NCBI GenBank assembly: GCA_009697495.1
Contig: SHUN01000046.1
Coordinates: 1 to 11,126, forward strand
Length of the DNA: 11,126 bases
Reading direction: 5' to 3'
Source of the DNA: Bryobacterales bacterium
GTDB lineage: Bacteria; Acidobacteriota; Terriglobia; Bryobacterales; Bryobacteraceae
Below are positions 1 through 5,945 of the stretch, piece by piece. The notes beneath the pieces were generated by a model. It saw only the letters and a list, made by a program, of their open reading frames with translations, searched no databases and was not told the origin of the DNA. Position numbers and translations under genes: made by a program. The first letter of the stretch is position 1. Every line of letters starts with the position of its first letter.

Positions 1-38
1 GCAACGGAAAAGGCGAGAAAAAGAAAACGGAGTTGCAT
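1..38 (-). CDS. Start of a secreted protein, cut by the window edge
   Basis: Only the first 12 codons are visible, reading MQLRFLFLAFSV from an ATG at 38. They look like the start of a Sec signal peptide: one basic residue followed by a hydrophobic run. The start lies 38 bases downstream of the sulfatase stop on the same strand, so it is probably the next gene of the operon. The upstream bases (GTGAGTG) give only a weak ribosome-binding match. The function cannot be told from this fragment. The call rests on spacing and hydrophobicity alone, and a chance ATG is possible. Confidence 0.45.
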   Translation of the reverse strand, partial: MQLRFLFLAFSV

Positions 39-76
39 CACTCACATTCGATCACAACTCAACACCGTCTGGGAAA

Positions 77-1462
77 TCACCCCGGCTTCCGGCTCGCCAA
101 CTGCTCCACAAACGCCGGGTCCAATGCCGGGTCCTCCGTCTCAATACGCCACGCCCAGAGTTCTCTTTTCAACCGCGCCTCCGCAGCCTTATGCTCCGGT
201 TTTCCAGCCAGATTGCGGAACTCCACCGGGTCCGTTTGCAAATCGTACAGCTCATATTCCGGCGGATCGGCATACGTCAAAAACGCCTGCCGCGCTTCGG
301 CCGGTGCGTCGGTCGCCGACTTGGCGGCCGCATTGTCGCCGTCAATCCCGCGCGGCGGTTTCACCTTCCCGGCCCGCAAGTTGTGTATCAATTTGTACCG
401 GTCATCCCGGATCGCCCGCCGCGGATAAAAAATCCCCGCGCCATGAAAATGAAACTCCGCGGCCAGGAACTCGCGCCACTTCGCTTTCGGATCGCCCAGC
501 ACGCCTCGCAGCGATGCCCCATGCAGCTTATACGTTGACCCCGCCGCGCCCGTCGCGTCCAGAATCGTCGGCAGTATATCCACCGTCGAGACCATCTTCG
601 CGCTCACGTGCGCCTTCGACACACCCGGCCAACGCACCAGAAACGGCACCCGTAAACCGGACTCATAAACCGTCGTCTTGCCCCGCTCAAACGGCGCCCC
701 GTGGTCGCCAATAATAATCACGAGCGTGTCGTCCGCCTTGCCCGTCCGCTCCAACGCGGCCAGCAGCAACCCCACGCCCGTATCCAATCGCGCCACAGCA
801 TTCAGATAGTTTGCCGTCCTCTCTCGCTGCGAAGGATTGTCGACGCGCTGCCAGTCGAACAGCGTCGCCGCCGATGGCACCAGCGGCCGCTCCGGTATCC
901 CATCCACATCGGGAGGAAAGTACCACTCCCGAGGCTCACCCTTGGCAAACGCATGTGGATCCCCGAAGTTCACCATCAAAAAGAACGGTCTGTCTTTCCG
1001 GATAAATGTCTCGGCCTGCGGCGCCACCGTCCGCACCCGCCGCGTCTCATTGGGCATCTGGCGGTAGTCCCAGAGGAAAGAGTCCTCCGGCTCCACATGC
1101 AGTTTGCCAATAATCCCCGTCCGGTATCCCGCGCGTTTCAGCAAGTTTGGAATCGTCTGCCCGCGCAACTCTTCGTGCAATTTGAAGCCGCCATTCGCCA
1201 ACCCATACTGGCCGTTGGCATGGGGCATCAACCCCGTAAACATTGCCGAACGCGATGGGCTGCACGACGCCTGCGCCACATACGCCGTCTGAAACCGCAC
1301 GCCACTCGCGGCAAACTTGTCCAAATGCGGCGTCGCGATGCGCTTCTCGCCATAGCACCCCAAATACAACCCCAGGTCGTCCGCGGTGATGAACAACACA
1401 TTCATCGGCCGCCGCTGGGCCAATAGCGGCAAGGAAGAAAACAGAAACGATCGCCGCGTCAT
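77..1462 (-). CDS. Tat-exported sulfatase, N-sulfoglucosamine sulfohydrolase (sulfamidase)-like
   Basis: This is a 461-residue sulfatase of the alkaline-phosphatase superfamily. The formylglycine signature C-S-P-S-R is at residues 67-71, with Cys67 the residue to be oxidised. The metal-site pair D28-D29 follows the short leader, GKLHVEPE lies at 119-126, and GDHG at 252-255 with K262 completes the active site. Several blocks (GQYGL after the signature, RTGIIGK, RPFFL, RLDTGVGLLL, the C-terminal ELYDLQTDPVE and WAWRIETEDP) resemble human SGSH. The substrate may therefore be an N- or O-sulfated amino sugar; that is inference. The N-terminus TRRSFLF is a twin-arginine signal with a short hydrophobic part, which suits export of a folded, already activated enzyme. 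Its ATG overlaps the stop of the upstream oxidoreductase gene by 4 bases (ATGA), implying coupled translation. The formylglycine-generating enzyme is not in the window. Confidence 0.93.
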   Translation of the reverse strand: MTRRSFLFSSLPLLAQRRPMNVLFITADDLGLYLGCYGEKRIATPHLDKFAASGVRFQTAYVAQASCSPSRSAMFTGLMPHANGQYGLANGGFKLHEELRGQTIPNLLKRAGYRTGIIGKLHVEPEDSFLWDYRQMPNETRRVRTVAPQAETFIRKDRPFFLMVNFGDPHAFAKGEPREWYFPPDVDGIPERPLVPSAATLFDWQRVDNPSQRERTANYLNAVARLDTGVGLLLAALERTGKADDTLVIIIGDHGAPFERGKTTVYESGLRVPFLVRWPGVSKAHVSAKMVSTVDILPTILDATGAAGSTYKLHGASLRGVLGDPKAKWREFLAAEFHFHGAGIFYPRRAIRDDRYKLIHNLRAGKVKPPRGIDGDNAAAKSATDAPAEARQAFLTYADPPEYELYDLQTDPVEFRNLAGKPEHKAAEARLKRELWAWRIETEDPALDPAFVEQLASRKPG

Positions 1463-2607
1463 ACCCGTATGAACTTCCGTCCATCAAACATCGCCTTATT
1501 CGCCATATGCGGCCCGGCCACCGCGGCGGCAGCCACTTCCACCGGCGCATTCGGCTCCTGCCGCGTCTTCATGCAGTCCAGGAAGTTCTGCACATGCGCC
1601 TCCACCGGCACTGGCGCCAGCTTCTCCATTTGCGGCGCCGCGCCCCGTTTCCACGGCTCGCCCAGCACCTTGTACCCGGCATCGTCCAGAATCATTGTGG
1701 CCTTATCGCCCTGCAGGAAAATCGTCCAGCCGTTCTCAAAACTATTGCAGTAATCCAGCGTCCACGTCGCCATCATGTTCGGATATTCAAACACCGCGCT
1801 GAATACATCCGGATGCTCCGATCCCTTCATCTTGGCGACATACCCGGACGCCTGCGCCGCCGCCGGAGCGCCATTCTTCGTGAACCACTGCACGACGTCC
1901 ATCAGATGCGTTCCCTGGTCCGTCATATTCCCGCCGGCGTAGTCGTAAAAGTATCGCCATCGCCGGAACCGCATCGGCTCCAATTCACGCGCCGGCGCTG
2001 TTCCCAGAAACCGGTTCCAATCCAGTTTGCCCGGCAGCGTCGAATTGTCCAAGGCCGCCGCGACGTTCCAATTCCACTGCGCCTTCACCAGCGCAATCCG
2101 CCCCAGCATCCCATCGTCAACCAGCTTCTTGGCCTCAATCAGCGCCGGCGCGGAACGCCGCTGCATCCCAATCTGCACCACCTGTTTCGACGCCCGGACC
2201 GCCTTGATCATCCGCTCGCTCTGCTCCAAACTGTGCGAAAGCGGCTTCTCCAGGTAAACGTCTTTTTTGGCGTCCAATGCCGCCAACAACATCGGCGCGT
2301 GCTGATGATCCGGCGAAGCAACGACCACACAATCAAAATTCGTCATCTGCAGCAGCTCGCGATAATCGAGGAACTTCTTCGCCTCCGGCTCCAGTTCGGA
2401 AGCCTTCTGCAAATTCGGTTCATAGACATCGCAGACCGCGGCGCACACCGCGCCGAGCTGTTTGAACTTACTCATCAGGTACCGCCCCCGCCCGCCAGTG
2501 GCGATAGCGGCGTAGGTGATCTTGTCGTTAGCGCCAAACGCGCTCTGCGGAATGAAGAGCGGGGCCGCGCCAAGCGCCCCTACAAAACTGCGTCGATTCG
2601 TAGCCAT
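1459..2607 (-). CDS. Tat-exported Gfo/Idh/MocA family oxidoreductase
   Basis: This 382-residue protein begins with a Tat signal (NRRSFVGALGAAPLF, ending near the AFG at 24-26). The Rossmann domain that follows has the nucleotide-binding turn TGGRG at 38-42. The family EKP motif is at 120-122 after VYL. The C-terminal domain carries GGNMTDQGTHLMD at 225-237, containing the usual catalytic-type D230 and H234. Members use tightly bound or free NAD(P) to oxidise and reduce sugars, and Tat-exported ones are often found with sulfatases and glycosidases; the exact substrate is not readable here. The gene sits 43 bases after the pdxA-like stop, and its stop overlaps the sulfatase start by ATGA. The likely Shine-Dalgarno GGAAAGGG lies within a small hairpin (see that entry). 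The start was chosen because the Tat motif begins there. Confidence 0.93.
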   Translation of the reverse strand: MATNRRSFVGALGAAPLFIPQSAFGANDKITYAAIATGGRGRYLMSKFKQLGAVCAAVCDVYEPNLQKASELEPEAKKFLDYRELLQMTNFDCVVVASPDHQHAPMLLAALDAKKDVYLEKPLSHSLEQSERMIKAVRASKQVVQIGMQRRSAPALIEAKKLVDDGMLGRIALVKAQWNWNVAAALDNSTLPGKLDWNRFLGTAPARELEPMRFRRWRYFYDYAGGNMTDQGTHLMDVVQWFTKNGAPAAAQASGYVAKMKGSEHPDVFSAVFEYPNMMATWTLDYCNSFENGWTIFLQGDKATMILDDAGYKVLGEPWKRGAAPQMEKLAPVPVEAHVQNFLDCMKTRQEPNAPVEVAAAAVAGPHMANKAMFDGRKFIRV

Positions 2608-2610
2608 AGC

Positions 2611-2625
2611 CGGAAACCCTTTCCG
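2611..2625 (-). promoter_or_regulatory. Hairpin holding the ribosome-binding site of the Gfo/Idh/MocA gene
   Basis: Read on the minus strand, CGGAAA-GGG-TTTCCG is a perfect 6-bp stem with a 3-base loop. It ends 3 bases before the ATG at 2607. The only good Shine-Dalgarno match, GGAAAGGG, is the 5' arm plus the loop, so it would be masked when the hairpin forms. This could damp translation relative to pdxA. The inverted repeat is seen directly; the regulatory effect is inference. Confidence 0.4.
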
Positions 2626-2650
2626 CCGCTACTCTATCAAATTCTCACTT

Positions 2651-3634
2651 TCAGAATGCTTCCTTTGAGCCAGCCAGCCGAATCGCCATATCAATAGCCG
2701 CCTCAAAGCTCGTTGTCGAAGCCACGCCCGTCCAGGCAATGTCGAACGCCGTCCCATGATCCACCGAAGTCCTGACAATCGGCAGGCCCAGCGCAATGTT
2801 TACGCCGCCCTCGAAGTCCAGCAGCTTTGACGGAATGTGCCCCTGATCGTGATACATGCAGACCACCGCGTCGAATTTATTCCGGCGCACCGTCATATAA
2901 AACAGCGTGTCCGGCGGCAGCGGGCCTTCCACATTCCAGCCCTGCCCGCGCGCCCATTCCACCGCCGGAGCAATCTCCTCGATCTCTTCGGAGCCAAAGA
3001 GCCCGTTCTCGCCGGCATGCGGATTCAAACCCGCCACCGCGATCCGCGTTCCCCGGTTTAGCCGCTGAACCGCATGCCATGTCAGTTCGATAATCCGGGA
3101 AATTCGCTCTTTCCGGCATCGCTCGATCGCCTGGCGCAGCGAGCAGTGCGTGCTGACGTGGGTCACAATCAAATCCGGCGAAGCAAGCATTATCGTCACG
3201 TCATCGCTGCCGCAAAGCTTCCCGATCAGCTCCGTGTGCCCGGTGAATCCAGGGTCGCTAAGCTGCGTGGCCTCTTTGTTCATCGGCAGCGTGACGATGG
3301 CGGCGATCTCACCGGCCAGCGCCGCTTTCGTCGCGCGAATCACGTATTCGCGAGCGGCGTGGCCCGACGCCTTGTTGATACGGCCAGGCGTCAAATCTTC
3401 CGCTTTCAACAGGCACTGATCGACGACATTCACCTTGCCATCGATACAGTCCGCCGGGCTGGCCACGGAATGCAAGTCGAGACCCAAGCCCAACTGTTCG
3501 TTCAACGCTTGCAGCGGAACCATGTCGCCATAAACGACGTAAGGGACCGGGATGCGGTTCTCACGCGCCGCCTTCAACAGGATCTCAGGGCCGACGCCGC
3601 TCGAGTCACCCATGGAAATACCGATGCGCTTCAT
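2651..3634 (-). CDS. pdxA2: PdxA2-like 4-phospho-D-threonate/D-erythronate 3-dehydrogenase
   Basis: This is a 327-residue member of the PdxA family, of normal length. Visible motifs are GDSSGVGPEI (9-18), the substrate loop GHTELIG (132-138), and three metal-binding histidines: H163 in THCSLR, H206 in AGLNPHAGENG and H262 in YHDQGH. The C-terminal TSVDHGTAFDIAWTG (289-303) is also typical. PdxA itself oxidises 4-phosphohydroxythreonine in pyridoxal phosphate synthesis. PdxA2 paralogues oxidise 4-phospho-D-threonate or 4-phospho-D-erythronate, and decarboxylation then yields dihydroxyacetone phosphate. The PdxA2 reading is preferred for two reasons. The gene overlaps the acid-sugar kinase by ATGA, and the sequence after YHDQG is HIPSKLLDFEGG, which I associate with PdxA2 (from memory). 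A role in vitamin B6 synthesis is not excluded. Confidence 0.88.
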   Translation of the reverse strand: MKRIGISMGDSSGVGPEILLKAARENRIPVPYVVYGDMVPLQALNEQLGLGLDLHSVASPADCIDGKVNVVDQCLLKAEDLTPGRINKASGHAAREYVIRATKAALAGEIAAIVTLPMNKEATQLSDPGFTGHTELIGKLCGSDDVTIMLASPDLIVTHVSTHCSLRQAIERCRKERISRIIELTWHAVQRLNRGTRIAVAGLNPHAGENGLFGSEEIEEIAPAVEWARGQGWNVEGPLPPDTLFYMTVRRNKFDAVVCMYHDQGHIPSKLLDFEGGVNIALGLPIVRTSVDHGTAFDIAWTGVASTTSFEAAIDMAIRLAGSKEAF

Positions 3635-4689
3635 ACTCTTTTGAATCTTTCCAGAACTTGTTCCACGATCCTATCGTCGCCGAAGCCGCCGGCCTTTGTC
3701 ACAAACAAAAGGGTATTGTCAGGACTGACGCAGGCGGCGATCCCGGGGAAAACTTCCGGCAGCGGGGTGACGGCGGTGAGTCCCAAAGCCCGCCACAGCG
3801 CCCAGACGGTGTCGCCGCCCATGATGAGGACGGCCCCGATTCGTTCGTCCCGGATAAACGCCATTGCCTGGCGCGCGAGTTCGGCGGCGACATTTTCCGG
3901 CGAGTCCATCGTCTCGATGGGGCTCCGGATGACCCGCAGGCCCATCGCCTCCGCGAACTCGGCCTGCCGGTGGGACTGCCGATGACGGCTGCCGCAGACG
4001 ATTAGCCATTTCCGGGCACCCGCAACAGCGGGCGGATCTTTCTTCTGAAACGGTGCTAGCGCCGCCCACAAGGGAATGAGTCCCGCCGGGCCCGCCACGT
4101 ACGGTTGTGCCGCCGTATCCCGCAGAACGACGGCCAATGAGGCTATATCCTCGCCGGTCACGGCGTCGCAGATGAGGATCCTCGGTCTCGAATCGCGTAA
4201 CGCCGCCGACAGCGCGGCCGCGTCAGGAATGGACTCAATCCGATCCGGCGGGAAGAGGTCCGCGACGCGCGAACTGCGCACCGGGTTGCGGGCATCCTCC
4301 GCAAATTCACTCTCCGCGATCGGCACGCCACGAACGAAAAGAATTCCCTCCCGCACCGTACGGCCGAGAGCCGGATACGCCGGAATGTAGACAATCGGCC
4401 GGTCGAGCATCGCCGTCAACTCCGCCGCAATATTACCTCGCAGCGTGGAATCCGTTTTCTTGAAAACACGAACCGGCCCGGCCGCTTCGAGCCATTGGCG
4501 GATGCGCCCCGCCGCCTGCTCTGGCGGTAGATGCCTGGACTCGGTATCGGCCACGCAGATCCCTCTGCATGCCGCCTGTGCGGGCAGAAGCGTGAGCGCA
4601 ACATCCAGTGCCAGGCCGGCCAACAAAGAAGCGCACTCAAGCGCCCCCGTGGCGTCGTCAGCCAGCACCAGTCCATTTGCGTTTTGCAT
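3631..4689 (-). CDS. Four-carbon acid sugar kinase (DUF1537; D-threonate/D-erythronate kinase type)
   Basis: This cytoplasmic kinase of 352 residues belongs to the four-carbon acid-sugar kinase family, which phosphorylates D-threonate, D-erythronate or 3-oxo-tetronates at O4. Seen in order are ADDATGA (10-16) near the N-terminus, KKTDSTLRGN (77-86) in the substrate domain, GGD (291-293), and TKAGGFGDD (331-339) in the ATP domain. Family members are usually about 400-430 residues. This one is compact, apparently lacking linker and helical sequence between about 255 and 290. The start at 4689 is chosen because MQNANGLVLADD aligns with the family start; the open frame continues upstream to 5016 but would run antisense through the divergent dehydrogenase. 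The stop overlaps the pdxA2-like start by ATGA. Together they fit the DtnK/DenK-PdxA2 pathway; the choice among kinase subtypes is open. The gene probably heads the minus-strand operon. Confidence 0.88.
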   Translation of the reverse strand: MQNANGLVLADDATGALECASLLAGLALDVALTLLPAQAACRGICVADTESRHLPPEQAAGRIRQWLEAAGPVRVFKKTDSTLRGNIAAELTAMLDRPIVYIPAYPALGRTVREGILFVRGVPIAESEFAEDARNPVRSSRVADLFPPDRIESIPDAAALSAALRDSRPRILICDAVTGEDIASLAVVLRDTAAQPYVAGPAGLIPLWAALAPFQKKDPPAVAGARKWLIVCGSRHRQSHRQAEFAEAMGLRVIRSPIETMDSPENVAAELARQAMAFIRDERIGAVLIMGGDTVWALWRALGLTAVTPLPEVFPGIAACVSPDNTLLFVTKAGGFGDDRIVEQVLERFKRV

Positions 4690-4713
4690 CCCGATAACTA
4701 AACTAATACAGTC
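4677..4713. promoter_or_regulatory. Compact divergent promoter region between the kinase and dehydrogenase genes
   Basis: The two divergent ATGs are separated by only 24 bases (4690-4713), an AT-rich patch in GC-rich DNA. On the plus strand, TTGCGT (4677-4682) and TAAACT (4699-4704) are spaced by 16 bases. They would start transcription 2-3 bases before the dehydrogenase ATG. On the minus strand, TAGTTT and TAGTTA lie 10 and 5 bases before the kinase ATG. Neither gene has a Shine-Dalgarno match, so both may have leaderless or near-leaderless mRNAs. Promoter positions are inference from weak hexamers. Confidence 0.3.
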
Positions 4714-5448
4714 ATGCAAATTTCCGGCAAAGCCATCCTCGTCACCGGCGGCGCCTCGGGGCTTGGAGCCGCCACGGCCGCCGCCCTCTCCGCCGTCGGC
4801 GCGCACCCTTGCATACTCGATCTGCAATCCGCTCCCGCGCCATCCGTTCAAGGCAGCATTACCAGCCCCGATGACGTCCAGCGGGCCATTCAACTCGCCA
4901 TCGAAACGCACGGCGCGCTGCACGGTGTGGTCCATTGCGCGGGCCTCGCCGCCGCCCAGCGCACGGTGGGGAAGGATGGGCCGTTGCCGCTGGCGGATTT
5001 TGAACGTGTGGTTCATGTGAATTTAATTGGCGCATTCAACGTTGTTCGATTGGCCGCCGCCGCCATGATGCAAAACGCCCCCGATGCCGAAGGCGAGCGC
5101 GGCGTCATCATTCTAACCTCCTCCATTGCCGCCTTCGATGGCCAGATCGGCCAGGCCGCCTACGCCGCGTCGAAGGCTGGCATAGCGGGACTGACCCTCC
5201 CCCTCGCAAGGGAGTTCGCCCGCAGCGGCATCCGCGTTGTATCAATAGCGCCTGGCCTGTTCGATACGCCGCTGCTCGCCGCGCTCCCAATGGCAGTCAA
5301 GGAACAACTCGGAGCAACGGTCCCTTTCCCCAGCCGCCTCGGCCGCCCGGAGGAGTACGCCCAACTGGCGCTGGCGATTCTCGCCAATTCCATGCTCAAC
5401 GGCGAGACTATTCGCCTCGACGGTGCCCTCCGCATGCCACCCAAATGA
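4714..5448 (+). CDS. Type II 3-hydroxyacyl-CoA dehydrogenase, short-chain dehydrogenase family (HSD10-like)
   Basis: This is a 244-residue short-chain dehydrogenase. The NAD-binding TGGASGLG is at 11-18, and D36 ends the second strand and favours NAD over NADP. The CAG at 75-77 replaces the usual NAG. N103, S137, Y150 and K154 form the catalytic set. The C-terminal blocks [23 protein letters not shown] and [11 protein letters not shown] are nearly those of human HSD17B10. The enzyme should therefore oxidise short or branched 3-hydroxyacyl-CoA (for example 3-hydroxy-2-methylbutyryl-CoA) in isoleucine or fatty-acid breakdown, in the cytoplasm. It stands alone: no thiolase or acyl-CoA dehydrogenase is nearby. 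It is divergent from the tetronate operon and ends 81 bases before rpsO. The assignment to the HSD10 group is strong; the exact physiological substrate is not known. Confidence 0.93.
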   Translation: MQISGKAILVTGGASGLGAATAAALSAVGAHPCILDLQSAPAPSVQGSITSPDDVQRAIQLAIETHGALHGVVHCAGLAAAQRTVGKDGPLPLADFERVVHVNLIGAFNVVRLAAAAMMQNAPDAEGERGVIILTSSIAAFDGQIGQAAYAASKAGIAGLTLPLAREFARSGIRVVSIAPGLFDTPLLAALPMAVKEQLGATVPFPSRLGRPEEYAQLALAILANSMLNGETIRLDGALRMPPK

Positions 5449-5466
5449 AAACTGCGGTTCAAGCTG

Positions 5467-5513
5467 TGCTATCCTAAATCTTGAATAATAGCGATTAAGG
5501 TAAGACTAAGGAG
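5467..5513 (+). promoter_or_regulatory. Extended -10 promoter and ribosome-binding site of rpsO
   Basis: TGC-TATCCT (5467-5475) is an extended -10 element in the 81-base gap after the dehydrogenase gene. A weak -35 TGAAAA (5446-5451) lies 18 bases upstream. Transcription would start near 5482, giving a leader of roughly 48 bases. The Shine-Dalgarno AAGGAG (5508-5513) lies 16 bases before the rpsO ATG, which is longer than usual. S15 of other bacteria represses its own leader by binding folded mRNA, so a structured leader would be consistent. The transcription start is inferred. Confidence 0.45.
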
Positions 5514-5529
5514 TATCCACAGCAACACC

Positions 5530-5799
5530 ATGGCCCTGGCAATTGAGTCCAAGACGAACATTATTAGCAAGTACCGGATCAATAAGAACGATTGTGGTTC
5601 GCCAGAGGTGCAGGTAGCGCTCTTGAGCCAACGTATCACCGAGCTCACAGGGCACTTTAAGTCCCACAAGAAGGACTTCGGTTCCCGCCGTGGTTTGTTA
5701 ACCATGGTGGCGCGCCGTCGCCGCCTTCTGGACTACCTCAAGAGCCGCAGTCTGGAACGTTATCAGACTCTGATCTCCAGCATTGGTATTCGCCGCTAG
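5530..5799 (+). CDS. rpsO: 30S ribosomal protein S15
   Basis: This 89-residue protein has the full normal length of S15, a primary binder of the central domain of 16S rRNA. The family core is complete: [14 protein letters not shown] (23-36), then H42, H46, D49 and S52 in the rRNA-contacting stretch [12 protein letters not shown], and the basic [12 protein letters not shown]. The start is fixed by the conserved N-terminus [12 protein letters not shown]. Gene order rpsO-pnp is one of the most conserved pairs in bacteria. The stop is TAG, so TAG is a working stop codon in this genome. Confidence 0.98.
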   Translation: MALAIESKTNIISKYRINKNDCGSPEVQVALLSQRITELTGHFKSHKKDFGSRRGLLTMVARRRRLLDYLKSRSLERYQTLISSIGIRR

Positions 5800-5816
5800 T
5801 GGAGCTTCGATCGGTA

Positions 5817-5859
5817 CGGGTTTTCGTATAGACCCGGCAAATCCGCTCTGGTGAGCGGA
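5817..5859 (+). promoter_or_regulatory. Hairpins in the rpsO-pnp intergenic leader
   Basis: The 146-base gap between rpsO and pnp contains two inverted repeats. The stronger is TCCGCTC-TGGT-GAGCGGA (5842-5859), a perfect 7-bp stem with a 4-base loop. The weaker is CGGGT/ACCCG (5817-5821 with 5832-5836). Neither is followed by a T-run, so they are not intrinsic terminators. In E. coli an RNase III-cut hairpin at the same place controls pnp autogenously. A similar processing site is a reasonable inference here. The pnp Shine-Dalgarno AAGGAA (5935-5940) is 5 bases before the ATG. Confidence 0.45.
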
Positions 5860-5945
5860 CCCACCCTCGTTCAAAACACTCCCGTCTCCTTGATTCCCGT
5901 TCGTGCCGGAAAGCGCGGAGAATTACAAAGGTTCAAGGAAATAAC

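Noticed and set aside
1507..2697. Plus-strand open frame of 396 codons opposite the Gfo/Idh/MocA gene
   Set aside because: Arg/His/Leu-rich product with no motifs; the opposite strand holds a well-supported gene.
4690..5016. N-terminal extension of the acid-sugar kinase up to an ATG at 5016
   Set aside because: The extra 109 residues have no family match and run antisense through the dehydrogenase; the family start fits at 4689.
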